Shown: positions 32,873 through 41,627, numbered from the stretch's first letter. The stretch is DNA of 64,000 nucleotides from JAAYQA01 sp964510345 (GCA_964510345.1 CAZEBB010000002.1:1-64000), one strand, 5' to 3'. The notes: generated by a model not told the origin, from the letters alone. Translations and numbers: made by a program.

Positions 32873-33555
32873 CGCTTGTGCTCCCTATAATTTCTTGCCA
32901 ATTTTTCCGGTGAAGCACCTAATACATAGCGAATCTTCAAGCTGTGCATATAGAGTAGCGTTCGGAGCGTCCCCCCGTCGATAAATCGCCGAGCGGACGT
33001 TCCTATCGGGGTGTCCAGCACTTTGACTTTCCCGTTTCGAAACATCGCAAGGGAGAGTTCCCAATCTTCCATCAGATCTTGAACAGGATAACCACCCACT
33101 TGCGTAAACAGGGATCGCGTGACAAAGATTCCTTGGTCACCGAACATCAGTCGCAGATGTTTGGCTCTTCGGTTGGAATTTCGTGCGATATACCGCAGCA
33201 AAGGCGTATCGTAATCATAAAAGTACAACGAAAAACAGCCACCGGCATACCCTTGATCGATGGCTTTACCTATGGCTCTCCCGCTATCGGAGTCCGGCAC
33301 GCTGTCGGCGTGAAGAAACCACAAGACGTCTCCTGTGGCTTCCTCTGCTGCACGGTTCATCTGCCGAGCGCGGCCCTTCTCAGTCGTAAGTACCCTCACG
33401 CCGGGAAGAGCATCCGGCCGTTGCGTGGCCTCACTCTGCCCATCGGCAACGATGACTTGTTTGACTTCGTCCATCTCCAGCAGGGCCGGCAACAAGCGAT
33501 TTAAATTGTCTTTTTCATTCCGCGCAGGAATGATCACCGTCAGTCTCGGATTCAT
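32869..33555 (-). CDS. TIGR04283-type family 2 glycosyltransferase
   Basis: 228 aa, a soluble GT-A enzyme. It starts RLTVIIPARNEKDNLNRLL, has the GRARQMNRAA block and the DXD-like LHADSVPD, and shows MEDWELSLAMFRNGKV as the acceptor ED motif. The start is the ATG at 33555 (GAGGCGG upstream), so it overlaps the preceding TVP38 gene by 41 bp in another frame. It works in an unknown pathway with the DUF2064 protein. Confidence 0.85.
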   Translation of the reverse strand: MNPRLTVIIPARNEKDNLNRLLPALLEMDEVKQVIVADGQSEATQRPDALPGVRVLTTEKGRARQMNRAAEEATGDVLWFLHADSVPDSDSGRAIGKAIDQGYAGGCFSLYFYDYDTPLLRYIARNSNRRAKHLRLMFGDQGIFVTRSLFTQVGGYPVQDLMEDWELSLAMFRNGKVKVLDTPIGTSARRFIDGGTLRTLLYMHSLKIRYVLGASPEKLARNYREHKR

Positions 33556-34201
33556 TGACACCGCCTCTTTTTTGCAGGAAGCGCTTCCCCGGAATCGAGA
33601 TCAGCGCAAGTGCGACCAAAAAGAAGATCGCCCAATAGAAGGAGCTGTTTCCGACTTGGTTCGACTTGTCGCCGATATTGACATACGCCAAGATCCCGGG
33701 CAGCGAACCCAAAGTCGTCGCCCAAAAATAGGGGCGAAAATTCACTTCAGAGATCCCCGCACTATAACTCACAATCTTGAAAGGAAACAATGGGATCAGC
33801 CGCAAGAGGAGAATTAAAAGAAATCCGTTCATCTCCCAATCAAAGGATACCAGCTTACCTTTCAGCAATCGCTGTGCGACGCCCTGCCCGAGATAGCGAG
33901 CGATCCAAAAGGCAATGGCCGCACCCAGTACAGAGCCAATCACGGTGAGTACCGTGCCCCACAAGAGGCCAAAGGTGAGCCCACCGGCGATGACGATCAC
34001 GGAGTCGGGGAAGAGCACCAGGGGCAGCACCGTCAATAACAACACATAGACCACCGGTCCCCAGATCCCTTTTCCTTGGATCCAAGAGCGAATGACCTCC
34101 TGCGAGATCCCGTATCGCTTCGTCAAAAAGTAGGATCCGATGATCAAAGCGAGCATCAAAACTGCCAGTACAATTTTTTTGAGATTTTTCTTATCCTTCA
34201 T
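33515..34201 (-). CDS. TVP38/TMEM64-family membrane protein, second of two
   Basis: 228 aa. About six membrane helices with the family core FPDSVIVIAGGLTFGLLWG and LRLIPLFPFKIVSYSAGIS. TVP38/TMEM64 proteins belong to the DedA-related superfamily; some move lipids across membranes. It begins inside the last codons of the Fe-S gene (11-bp overlap). The presence of two such genes in one operon, flanking an Fe-S protein, is unusual. Confidence 0.85.
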   Translation of the reverse strand: MKDKKNLKKIVLAVLMLALIIGSYFLTKRYGISQEVIRSWIQGKGIWGPVVYVLLLTVLPLVLFPDSVIVIAGGLTFGLLWGTVLTVIGSVLGAAIAFWIARYLGQGVAQRLLKGKLVSFDWEMNGFLLILLLRLIPLFPFKIVSYSAGISEVNFRPYFWATTLGSLPGILAYVNIGDKSNQVGNSSFYWAIFFLVALALISIPGKRFLQKRGGVNESETDGDHSCAE

Positions 34202-35270
34202 AAAACCGCAGTCCTAACCGGTGTTTCCACTTTGTCGCTACCGGTGTGATCTCTTGCTTGACCGCTAGCGGGTCTTCTGAGAAAAGCAAGTCCAATAGAT
34301 GCAGCGCGCTCTTCCCGCCCTCACGCATCGATTCTACGCATTCCTGACAGTACGTGACGATCAGCCTCGTATCGGCTTCCTGTGCACGCCGTTGTTTGTG
34401 CTGATGCGCGACTTCCGGCACCGCTTGCGCCACCATCGCACCGGCTCCACAACATAGTGTTCGCTTTTCCTTGTTTTGCATTTCACGCCATGTGTACCCC
34501 ATCTTGCCCAAGAGCCCTCGGGCTCCCTGATGGATGGCGGGCTCAAACCGCGTCGGACACGGATCGTGCAGGGTAAACTCCAGCGGGAATTGTCTTGCCT
34601 TATGAGAGAACTCCTCGGGTTGCGCCACCGTTGCCAGCACGTCGTATAATGAGCGCACTTCAATATGCGGACTGTGGGTCGTGATGGTGACAAAACAGTT
34701 TTGGCAGCCGGTGACCACCTGGACCACACCACTTTTTTCAAACGATTCCGTCAATTTCCCATAATACCGGGAAAATGTATTTTCTTTTCCTAAATAATGC
34801 GTCGGCTTTCCGCAACACGCATTGTAATAGCCGATTCCGGGAATTTTTTCTTTCAAATAGCCGTATACGCGCTTGACCAATTCCGGACTATAGGCTTGCA
34901 GACCACAACCCGGGAAGAACACGACGTCATGCTTTTCTTTGGGCTTTCTCATCATGACATTGGAAAAGCTCATGCGCTGATGCCATTCGACGCCGCCCAA
35001 TTTCCATTCTTTGGGCGATTTTTCATTTACATCTCGCGATGCATCTTGTCTCAGTGAGAGCATTAAATCGCGAATGCTGATCCCTTTTGGACAGACTGCC
35101 AAGCAATACCCGCACAGCATACACGTGAGCGGCATTTGAATGTCAAAGTCTTCCGCTTCTTTCAGGTCGGCAAATAGATCTTTAGGGTTCTCACAATAAA
35201 GAGGCAACATCGGGCTGCCTTTCATACAGGCTTTACAGCCGATACAGCGCTCGTGAAAGTCCGCTGCCAT
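34191..35270 (-). CDS. HdrD/GlpC-like iron-sulfur oxidoreductase with CCG domains
   Basis: About 359 aa. Two ferredoxin-like centres lie at the N-terminus: CIGCKAC with a distant fourth Cys, then a normal CMLCGYCLAVCP. Two CCG (DUF3483-like) domains follow: FFPGCG with NACCGKPTHYLG, and HDPCPTRF with RTLCCGAG. This is the layout of heterodisulfide reductase subunit D, GlpC and LutA-type electron carriers. The start is uncertain: ATGs at 35270, 35297 and 35321 are in frame and none has a strong site; 35270 avoids overlap with the upstream gene. The electron donor and acceptor are unknown. Confidence 0.8.
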   Translation of the reverse strand: MAADFHERCIGCKACMKGSPMLPLYCENPKDLFADLKEAEDFDIQMPLTCMLCGYCLAVCPKGISIRDLMLSLRQDASRDVNEKSPKEWKLGGVEWHQRMSFSNVMMRKPKEKHDVVFFPGCGLQAYSPELVKRVYGYLKEKIPGIGYYNACCGKPTHYLGKENTFSRYYGKLTESFEKSGVVQVVTGCQNCFVTITTHSPHIEVRSLYDVLATVAQPEEFSHKARQFPLEFTLHDPCPTRFEPAIHQGARGLLGKMGYTWREMQNKEKRTLCCGAGAMVAQAVPEVAHQHKQRRAQEADTRLIVTYCQECVESMREGGKSALHLLDLLFSEDPLAVKQEITPVATKWKHRLGLRFYEG

Positions 35271-35280
35271 TCGCCTGGAG

Positions 35281-36027
35281 CTATCGGATATCTTCATTAA
35301 CGTCCGCACCGATGCGTTCATTCTCCTTCGCCTTCTTTCTGTCGTCTACCACTTTCTTGATTAAAAAGACGAGAATGCTTACGGCAAATAGGATTAAGAG
35401 CCCCGTGACAAATAGTTGAGCGCCTCCGGTCAGCATACCGCCTACATAGGAGTATACCAAAGTCGCCGGTAACTGTCCGATCCCCGTGGCCCAGAGAAAT
35501 CGCCAGAGCGTGATCGGCATCAGTCCTGCCGCATACGAGACGATGTCAAACGACATAAAGGGAAGAAGCCTGGCGATCAAAATCGCGTACTCGCCGTATC
35601 GATCAAAAAATTTGTCGACCTCGGCGATCGCACCTTTGGAAGACAACTTTTCCACCGTTGTACGTCCATAGATTCGCGCGATTAAAAAACACAAGAAGGC
35701 TCCGACCATCGCACTGGTCCAGGACAGAATCGCACCCTGCCACCAACCGAATAATCCGGCATTGGCAAAGGTGATCAAAAACGCCGGCAGCGGAGCGATC
35801 AGCGATTGAAAGACCATCAGTAGAAAACTGACGATCGGCGCCCAAATGCCAAAGGACAGGATATACGCTTTGATGCCTTCGATATCAACCGTCGACAAAA
35901 GCCGGGCGGTTTGAATGACGAGATTTCTGAGTTGCGGAATGATGGCAAATGCCAATACGATAGCGATGATGACAATCTGTATGATCCGTTTTTTTGTAAC
36001 GGGTTTCTTTTCTTTTTGCGGGTCCAT
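35281..36027 (-). CDS. TVP38/TMEM64-family membrane protein, first of two
   Basis: 248 aa. A basic N-terminus is followed by about six membrane helices, with FANAGLFGWWQGAILSW and ARLLPFMSFDIVSYAAGL as the family core. The start is the ATG at 36027, preceded by GGAGGTG. First gene of the operon that continues with the HdrD-like protein, the second TVP38 protein and two glycosyltransferases. Confidence 0.86.
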   Translation of the reverse strand: MDPQKEKKPVTKKRIIQIVIIAIVLAFAIIPQLRNLVIQTARLLSTVDIEGIKAYILSFGIWAPIVSFLLMVFQSLIAPLPAFLITFANAGLFGWWQGAILSWTSAMVGAFLCFLIARIYGRTTVEKLSSKGAIAEVDKFFDRYGEYAILIARLLPFMSFDIVSYAAGLMPITLWRFLWATGIGQLPATLVYSYVGGMLTGGAQLFVTGLLILFAVSILVFLIKKVVDDRKKAKENERIGADVNEDIR

Positions 36028-36041
36028 GTCCACCTCCGAAT

Positions 36042-36069
36042 CAAAAGGCTGCTCCGAAAGAAGCAGCCT
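36042..36069 (-). terminator. Terminator-like hairpin between the rhodanese gene and the TVP38 operon
   Basis: Minus strand: AGGCTGCT (36062-36069) pairs with AGCAGCCT (36046-36053), then TTTTG. It lies 15 bp before the TVP38 start. Confidence 0.6.
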
Positions 36070-36103
36070 CTAGAGATAACAAACTTAGAATCCAATTTAG
36101 TGA

Positions 36104-36188
36104 AGGAGAGTCCGGATTACTCTTTGAGGACATATCCTGGCCGAGCGGCCGTGAGCGTGCCGAGAAGAGTTGTCCGGGCTCGACGAAA
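36104..36188 (-). repeat. Family 1 palindromic intergenic repeat, copy B
   Basis: On the minus strand it shares GTCGAG-CCGGACAACTCTT, CTCGGCACGCTCACGGCCG and AAAGAGTAATCCGGACTC with copy C. The outer arms GAGCCCGGA and TCCGGACTC pair with one mismatch, and ACTCTT pairs with AAGAGT. It starts 28 bp after the rhodanese stop. Confidence 0.88.
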
Positions 36189-36216
36189 CTGGGTCTTGGT
36201 CTGCCTGTCGTAACGA

Positions 36217-36930
36217 TTATTTTACGAGTGTGTACTCGTACTCTTTCGTTCCTTCGATGACATTATAAACGTCCGTGTAGCCTTCCTTCACCAGCGCATC
36301 GGCACCCTTCAAGCTTTGTGTCCCGGTATTGCAGTAGAAGACGATCTTCTTGTCTTTCGGCAATTTGTCGAGATTTTGCGGAACTTGATCCAGCTCGATA
36401 TTGATCGCGTTTTCAATGTGGCCTTCCGCGTAGTTCTTCGCCGGACGATAGTCGACGACCACCACATCCGGGTCTTTCATCATTTCGAGGAAAGTGGTTG
36501 CGCGAATGTCAGTATGTGTGTAGAGCGGATATTCGAAGTCTTTCACGCCGGTCGCATTGGTGACATCGGTAAATCCGGCGGCAACCAATTTGTCAGCGGC
36601 TTGACCGCTTTGGTTTCCGGTGTTGCAGTATACGATGACCGGTTTTGTTTTGAAATCTTCGATTTCAGCGATGCGAGCTTCGATATCAGCGTTTGGAATA
36701 TTGATCGCATTGGCCAAGTGACCGGCTTTGTATTGGTCTTCCGGACGTACGTCGATGATCAGCGTCGCATCCTTCTTGTCCTTGTTTTCCATGAGTTCCA
36801 GCAATGCCGGACCTTCCATGGCCTTTACACCGTCAACTGCCGGCGCTTCCGTAGCGGTAGTCGCCGGTTGGCATGCCACAAGTGCAAATACCATGACGAC
36901 CATCATGATGAACATCAATCTTTTTTTCAT
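36217..36930 (-). CDS. Lipoprotein with two rhodanese domains
   Basis: 237 aa. The signal peptide ends in the lipobox-like FALVAC (Cys 20) and is followed by a Thr/Ala linker. Two rhodanese folds follow, each with an active-site loop: YCNTGNQSG near residue 100 and YCNTGTQSL near residue 200. Both retain the catalytic Cys, unlike most tandem rhodaneses, where one is dead. It probably handles sulfane sulfur outside the membrane; the acceptor is unknown. GGGGGG-rich ribosome site precedes the ATG. A family 1 repeat follows. Confidence 0.88.
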   Translation of the reverse strand: MKKRLMFIMMVVMVFALVACQPATTATEAPAVDGVKAMEGPALLELMENKDKKDATLIIDVRPEDQYKAGHLANAINIPNADIEARIAEIEDFKTKPVIVYCNTGNQSGQAADKLVAAGFTDVTNATGVKDFEYPLYTHTDIRATTFLEMMKDPDVVVVDYRPAKNYAEGHIENAINIELDQVPQNLDKLPKDKKIVFYCNTGTQSLKGADALVKEGYTDVYNVIEGTKEYEYTLVK

Positions 36931-36960
36931 TATTTTCCCCCCTTTTGAGAATGTAGCACA

Positions 36961-37000
36961 ATTATATCATGATACTCTTGGTTTTTGATAATAATTAGAT
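36961..37000 (-). promoter_or_regulatory. Rhodanese promoter with Fur-like half site
   Basis: Minus strand -10 TATAAT at 36961-36966 with no clear -35. Just upstream lies TGATAATAATTAGAT (36986-37000, plus-strand reading), which matches one complete half of a Fur/PerR 7-1-7 box and part of the other. A similar TGATAATAATT occurs before the gene at 14236. Confidence 0.35.
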
Positions 37001-37077
37001 AATGAAATTTCATGATGAGATTAACTTACTTTATCTTGTTGCCTCTCAGAAATAGTTTCACGGACTCTTTGTTTTTC

Positions 37078-37106
37078 TTGCGTCGATCCTCGACATTTGA
37101 TATAGT
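37078..37106 (+). promoter_or_regulatory. arcA promoter
   Basis: TTGCGT (37078-37083), 17 bp, TATAGT (37101-37106), with the arcA start about 20 bp further on. Confidence 0.55.
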
Positions 37107-37128
37107 GAAAAAAACCAAAGGAGACCTA

Positions 37129-38358
37129 ATGACAACTCCATTTCACGTATACTCAGAGATCGGACCGCTAAAAAAGATCCTTTTACACCGGCCCGGTAAA
37201 GAAATTGAAAACATGACCCCCGGCACAATGCAAACGCTATTGTTTGATGATATCCCCTATGCGGAAGTCGCCATGAAAGAGCATGATGCATTTGCCACCA
37301 CACTGCGAAAACAAGGCGTGGAAGTCGTCTATTTTGATGACCTGCTCGCCGAAAGCATCGCCGAACCTTCCTCGAAAGCCGCTCTCATCCGCGCCTATGT
37401 GCAAGAGATCGAGTTCCCCTCGCCAGCGCGCGCCGAAGCCGTAACCGAATTTTTGGAGTCGGTGGAAGACCCCGTAGACCTCTGTCAACATATGATAGCG
37501 GGTCTCACCACGGATCTGTTTCCCAATCTGCCGAAACAGACCTTAACGGACTATGTGGACCGCTCGACCATCCTCACACAGCCGATGCCGAACTTGTACT
37601 TTATGCGCGACCCGTTGTCCATCATTGGAAACGGCGTGTCGATCCACCATATGTACACGCGCGTCCGGAACCGTGAAACACTCCTTGTGGACCACGTCTT
37701 CCGGCATCACCCCATCTATACGGATCCAGCGATCCCAAGGTGGTACCACAGAGAAGACTTTCATAGCTTGGAAGGCGGAGACATCCTCGTCCTATCCGAA
37801 GACACGGTGATGATCGGCATCTCACAGCGCACGCATCCGGGCGGCATCGAACACGTCGCGAAGCGACTGCTCAACGGTTCCTCCGGATTTACTCGCGTCA
37901 TCGCGATCCGCATACCGAAGATCCGCGCCTTTATGCACTTGGATACCGTTCTTACCCAGGTGGACCGAGATGCCTTTACCATTCATCCGGAGATCGAGCC
38001 TCAGCTGATGCTCATCGAATTGACGAAGAACGGAAACGACGAACTACAACTGCGAGAATACGAAGAAGATTTATCGCATGTGCTCGCAAAGGTGCTCCGG
38101 CAAGACCGGATTCGACTGATCCCCTGTGCGGGAGGACACCCCATTCACGCACCGCGCGAACAGTGGAATGACGGCTCCAATACGCTCTGCATTCGCCCGG
38201 GGGAATGCGTCGTCTATCAACGCAATACCTACACCAATGATCTCTTGGATAAAAACGGGATCAAGCTTTACGAGATCGAGTCCAGCGAACTCTCGCGCGG
38301 ACGCGGCGGCCCACGATGCATGTCGATGCCGCTCGTTCGTGAAACGCTGTCTGTATAA
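37129..38358 (+). CDS. arcA: Arginine deiminase
   Basis: 409 aa. It hydrolyses arginine to citrulline and ammonia. Visible active-site blocks are LYFMRDP, FHSLEGGD, ISQRTHPGG and the C-terminal nucleophile segment RGRGGPRCMSMP. The start is the ATG at 37129, after AAAGGAG; the frame extends back over the promoter to 37012. arcB follows after 13 bp. No carbamate kinase (arcC) or arginine/ornithine antiporter gene is next to it. Confidence 0.95.
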   Translation: MTTPFHVYSEIGPLKKILLHRPGKEIENMTPGTMQTLLFDDIPYAEVAMKEHDAFATTLRKQGVEVVYFDDLLAESIAEPSSKAALIRAYVQEIEFPSPARAEAVTEFLESVEDPVDLCQHMIAGLTTDLFPNLPKQTLTDYVDRSTILTQPMPNLYFMRDPLSIIGNGVSIHHMYTRVRNRETLLVDHVFRHHPIYTDPAIPRWYHREDFHSLEGGDILVLSEDTVMIGISQRTHPGGIEHVAKRLLNGSSGFTRVIAIRIPKIRAFMHLDTVLTQVDRDAFTIHPEIEPQLMLIELTKNGNDELQLREYEEDLSHVLAKVLRQDRIRLIPCAGGHPIHAPREQWNDGSNTLCIRPGECVVYQRNTYTNDLLDKNGIKLYEIESSELSRGRGGPRCMSMPLVRETLSV

Positions 38359-38371
38359 GGAGGAAAATAAA

Positions 38372-39370
38372 ATGCCAATTAACCTGAAAGGCCGTAGCCT
38401 GCTCACTCTGAAGGACTTAACCCCCACCGAGATCCGCTACTTATTGGATCTTGCACACGACCTCAAGAGAAAAAAGAGAGAGGGCGTACGCGGGGACCTA
38501 TTAGAAAGAAAACACGTGGTCCTGCTATTTGAAAAATCGTCGACTCGCACCCGATGCGCGTTTGAAGTCGCCGTCATGGATGAAGGCGGCCAGGCGACCT
38601 TCCTCGGTACCTCCGACAGTCAAATGGGTAAAAAAGAATCCATCGAAGACACGGCGAAAGTACTGGGCCGATTCTATGACGGTATCGAATACCGTGGCTT
38701 CAACCAGCACATCGTGGAGAGCCTCGCTCAACACGCCGGTATTCCGGTATGGAACGGACTCACCGACATGGACCACCCGACGCAAGTGCTGGCGGACCTG
38801 CTCACACTTGAAGAACACGTACACAAGCCTTTGGACCAAGTGAAGCTCGTTTATGTGGGCGACGCACGTAACAATATGGGCAATGCTCTCTTAATCGGCG
38901 CGGCGAAAATGGGCTTGGAGTACTGGGCGATCGCTCCGAAAGAGCTCTGGACCAATGACGAGCTTTTTGACGAGATGCAAGACGTCGCCAAAGCAACCGG
39001 TGCCAGGCTGCACCGCAGCGAATCTGTCGAAGACGTCAAAGGAGCCGATGCCGTCTATACCGACGTATGGGTATCGATGGGCGAAGAAGATCAGTTTGAA
39101 GCGCGCATCAAACTGCTGACTCCCTACCAAGTAAATGCCGACCTCATGAAGAAAACCGAGAACCCGGCGTGCATCTTCCTTCACTGCCTCCCTGCCTTCC
39201 ATGACTTGGAGACGACGACCGGAAAGAGAATTCACGAGGAGTTTGGCTTGACCGAAATGGAAGTTTCGGACGAAGTCTTCCGCTCGCCTAAATCTCGCGT
39301 GTTTGACCAAGCCGAAAACCGACTCCACACCATCAAAGCCGTGATGGTGGCGAGTATCGGAAAACTGTAA
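38372..39370 (+). CDS. arcB: Ornithine carbamoyltransferase, catabolic
   Basis: 332 aa. The carbamoyl-phosphate site is EKSSTRTRCAFE, with HPTQ in MDHPTQVLADL, and the ornithine site includes FLHCLPAFHD. The extended form and its place after arcA fit the catabolic enzyme that splits citrulline into ornithine and carbamoyl phosphate. AAGGAGG precedes the ATG at 38372. A family 1 repeat begins 10 bp after the stop. Confidence 0.94.
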   Translation: MPINLKGRSLLTLKDLTPTEIRYLLDLAHDLKRKKREGVRGDLLERKHVVLLFEKSSTRTRCAFEVAVMDEGGQATFLGTSDSQMGKKESIEDTAKVLGRFYDGIEYRGFNQHIVESLAQHAGIPVWNGLTDMDHPTQVLADLLTLEEHVHKPLDQVKLVYVGDARNNMGNALLIGAAKMGLEYWAIAPKELWTNDELFDEMQDVAKATGARLHRSESVEDVKGADAVYTDVWVSMGEEDQFEARIKLLTPYQVNADLMKKTENPACIFLHCLPAFHDLETTTGKRIHEEFGLTEMEVSDEVFRSPKSRVFDQAENRLHTIKAVMVASIGKL

Positions 39371-39380
39371 TCCGATAAAG

Positions 39381-39572
39381 TCGTTTCGTCGAGTCCGGAC
39401 AACTCTTCTCGGCACGCTCACGGCCGCTTGCAAGCCTTGCACGTTTTGATGCAGTTCAAAACGTAAGCAAGACTCATGCAAAGCTTCTTCAAGAGCTCGT
39501 TTCTTTTCGAGCGATTGATTAGAAGCGATTGCGGCCAGGATATGGCCTCAAAGAGTAATCCGGACTCTCCTC
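39381..39572 (+). repeat. Family 1 palindromic intergenic repeat, copy C, interrupted by 103 bp
   Basis: The element has perfect outer arms, GAGTCCGGA and TCCGGACTC, and inner arms ACTCTT and AAGAGT. Compared with copy B it is split after CGGCCGCT by an extra 103 bp (39429-39531). The extra piece has its own hairpins: CGTTTTGA with TCAAAACG, GCTCG with CGAGC, and GCTTCT with AGAAGC. It follows arcB directly. Confidence 0.88.
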
Positions 39573-39605
39573 AACTCATCAAAAAACAAGATTTTCATCA
39601 CAAAC

Positions 39606-39636
39606 AAAGTGCCGGTTTTTCCGGCACCTCTTTTAT
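39606..39636. terminator. Bidirectional terminator between arcB and the DUF4179 gene
   Basis: GTGCCGG (39609-39615) pairs with CCGGCAC (39621-39627), with A- and T-rich flanks on both sides of convergent genes. Confidence 0.75.
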
Positions 39637-41006
39637 TTTGCGGTGAAATCTAATGGGATTTCGAGTGGCTCTGTGTCGTTGAAGACGGGGTGGTAAAAGT
39701 GGAGCTGTAGGTCTGAACGATTCGCCGGCACATTCATACCGTATCGGATTCGCACGCCTTTCTCTGTATTCTCGAGCATTTCGGCGTAGGAGCTATCGCC
39801 TCCGAGGTCGATCCAAACGATGGGGTTTTCATCTCCTTGCAATGTCACGTCGACAGTCAAAGTTTCCCTCTCGTTTAACTGTGCGCTCTCTTCTGCAATT
39901 CGTACGGATTCTACAAGGATGGATCCCGAATCAAAGATATGCTGTTGATCGACGATCTGATCTTCTCCTTTTTGGGGAATCGGAACGGTGATGTCCACCG
40001 TCTCATCCAGAGTATAGAACAGTCCGGGGATCCTAAGCGTTCCCTTTTGAAAATCTCCTTTGGGCATCGTATAGGGAAGCTCTAAACCGGTGCCTCCCAT
40101 TTCGGGCGGCATCAGGGGAATTTGTTCACCCGTATCGGTCGTCACTGCGAGCTCGTCGATCGGCCACGCGCTATCGATGTCGATCCGGCGACCGTTCTTG
40201 CCGACGCGGTACAGGTAGACCTCCCAGTTTTCGCCCCCATCATGCACCATCGCGTACACCGTCCCGGATGCATTGGCGTCTTGCGCGATGTCCTCGGGAT
40301 GAAGAGTCTCCGCACTTTGCAGTACCGCATCAATTTTGATTCCGAGATCACTTGTGTATCGGATCGTATCTCCTGCTTTTATATCAGCTGCAAAGTACGT
40401 GAACATCCGCATTGTCTCGTCTCCACCGACGATATATCCCTGCGGTTGAGAAGAGGCCGATTTTCCGTTGACTTCGAGCTTCTGATCCTCCGGGTATCGG
40501 AGTGATTCTTCGATCTCGGAGTCGGTGAGTTCTCCAAGCGGTCGGTGGATTCGGTACGAATAGGTTATCTGTATTCCCTCGTCACTTGCCGCGATCGCCG
40601 GCTCACCGATCAAGACTCCTTGCGGATCGTCAGCAACGATCTCATCTCCAAAGTATAATGACTTGCTCTCTGCGTCTTGCACGATCCCGATCCCGGGAAT
40701 CCACGCAAACAGGTCTCGCATCGCCGCCTGCACCGGTTCAACGAATAGGGTCAACACGGCGATCAGTGCGATGCTCGCTGCGAGTGCAATCCAACGTCTC
40801 GCAGATTTCACCGGTTTGTCTTCGTGTCGTACGTTCTGTGGCTCTGGCCCTTTCATGCGTTCCATGGTCTTTTCCTCAATTTTTCGTTTGGTGTCCGCAT
40901 CGATCGCAAAATCTTTCTCATCGATAGTTTCAAACAGTATTTCCCATTCCTCAGCGCTCAATTCGGCGAGGAATTCATCTGTGTTTTCAAATTTCATACG
41001 CTTCAT
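39633..41006 (-). CDS. DUF4179 membrane protein, probable anti-sigma partner
   Basis: 457 aa. The N-terminal cytoplasmic part (residues 1-70) is acidic and helical, then one membrane helix (about 72-92), then a large extracytoplasmic DUF4179 region starting near RDLFAWIPGIGIV. Genes of this type commonly follow an ECF sigma factor, and here the start overlaps the sigma gene by 20 bp, so it is probably its membrane-bound regulator. GGGAGGGG precedes the ATG at 41006. The signal sensed is unknown. Confidence 0.82.
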   Translation of the reverse strand: MKRMKFENTDEFLAELSAEEWEILFETIDEKDFAIDADTKRKIEEKTMERMKGPEPQNVRHEDKPVKSARRWIALAASIALIAVLTLFVEPVQAAMRDLFAWIPGIGIVQDAESKSLYFGDEIVADDPQGVLIGEPAIAASDEGIQITYSYRIHRPLGELTDSEIEESLRYPEDQKLEVNGKSASSQPQGYIVGGDETMRMFTYFAADIKAGDTIRYTSDLGIKIDAVLQSAETLHPEDIAQDANASGTVYAMVHDGGENWEVYLYRVGKNGRRIDIDSAWPIDELAVTTDTGEQIPLMPPEMGGTGLELPYTMPKGDFQKGTLRIPGLFYTLDETVDITVPIPQKGEDQIVDQQHIFDSGSILVESVRIAEESAQLNERETLTVDVTLQGDENPIVWIDLGGDSSYAEMLENTEKGVRIRYGMNVPANRSDLQLHFYHPVFNDTEPLEIPLDFTAK

Positions 41007-41553
41007 ATCGTTCCCCTCCCATTGTGTTTCGCAATTTTAGTAGTACGCGATGGATCCTCTGATCGACCGCAGCCGGTGTCAAACCGACGGCGAGAGCGAT
41101 TTGCTTACTGCTTTGATCTTCCCAAAAGCGGAGTCGGAGGAGCCGTTGGTCGATCTCGGGCAGCCTCTTTACAGCTTGAAGTAACTCGGAGCGGTTTTCT
41201 CTTTGTATAATTTCCTCCAGTAATCCTAAGGACAACTCGGGCACTTCCTGTGCGTTTTCATCATCGATCGAACCCGTCTCCCGATATTTGCGAACGGCAT
41301 CGATCGCACGGCGTACGGCGATCATACTGAGATAGGTCTTGATCGATGACTTCTCCGGATCGTAGCGCTCCCATTGCTCGAACGCCTGTGCCAATACCTC
41401 CGATACACAATCTTCAATTTCTTCCTGCGAAAACCTCGCACCCATTTTTCCGCGGATGATATGAAACAGTAATCCTGTGTACTGATCCATCATCTGCCGC
41501 CATCCCTTTTCGGGATTCTCTCGTACGAGAGCTAAAAGCAATGCATCTTCCAA
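40987..41553 (-). CDS. ECF-like RNA polymerase sigma factor
   Basis: 188 aa. Region 2 lies in residues about 20-95 (EEIEDCVSEVLAQAFEQWERYD then SSIKTYLSMIAVRRAIDAVRK), and region 4 near the C-terminus has RLRFWEDQSSKQIALAVGL and TPAAVDQRIHRVLLKLRN. The start is TTG at 41553, with AAAGGAGG at ideal spacing; the frame extends back to 41670 without a ribosome site. It is encoded with its likely anti-sigma partner. Confidence 0.88.
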   Translation of the reverse strand: MEDALLLALVRENPEKGWRQMMDQYTGLLFHIIRGKMGARFSQEEIEDCVSEVLAQAFEQWERYDPEKSSIKTYLSMIAVRRAIDAVRKYRETGSIDDENAQEVPELSLGLLEEIIQRENRSELLQAVKRLPEIDQRLLRLRFWEDQSSKQIALAVGLTPAAVDQRIHRVLLKLRNTMGGERYEAYEI

Positions 41554-41627
41554 AGGTGACTCCTCCTTTCTGCTATTATATTCGCAGCACAGGTAAATAT
41601 CTGACATGATTTCAGAAATTTTGACAC

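Noticed and set aside
32204..33555. Arsenosugar or selenosugar biosynthesis cluster
   Set aside because: TIGR04282/TIGR04283 genes can occur in such clusters, but the marker radical SAM, methyltransferase or selD genes are not present here.
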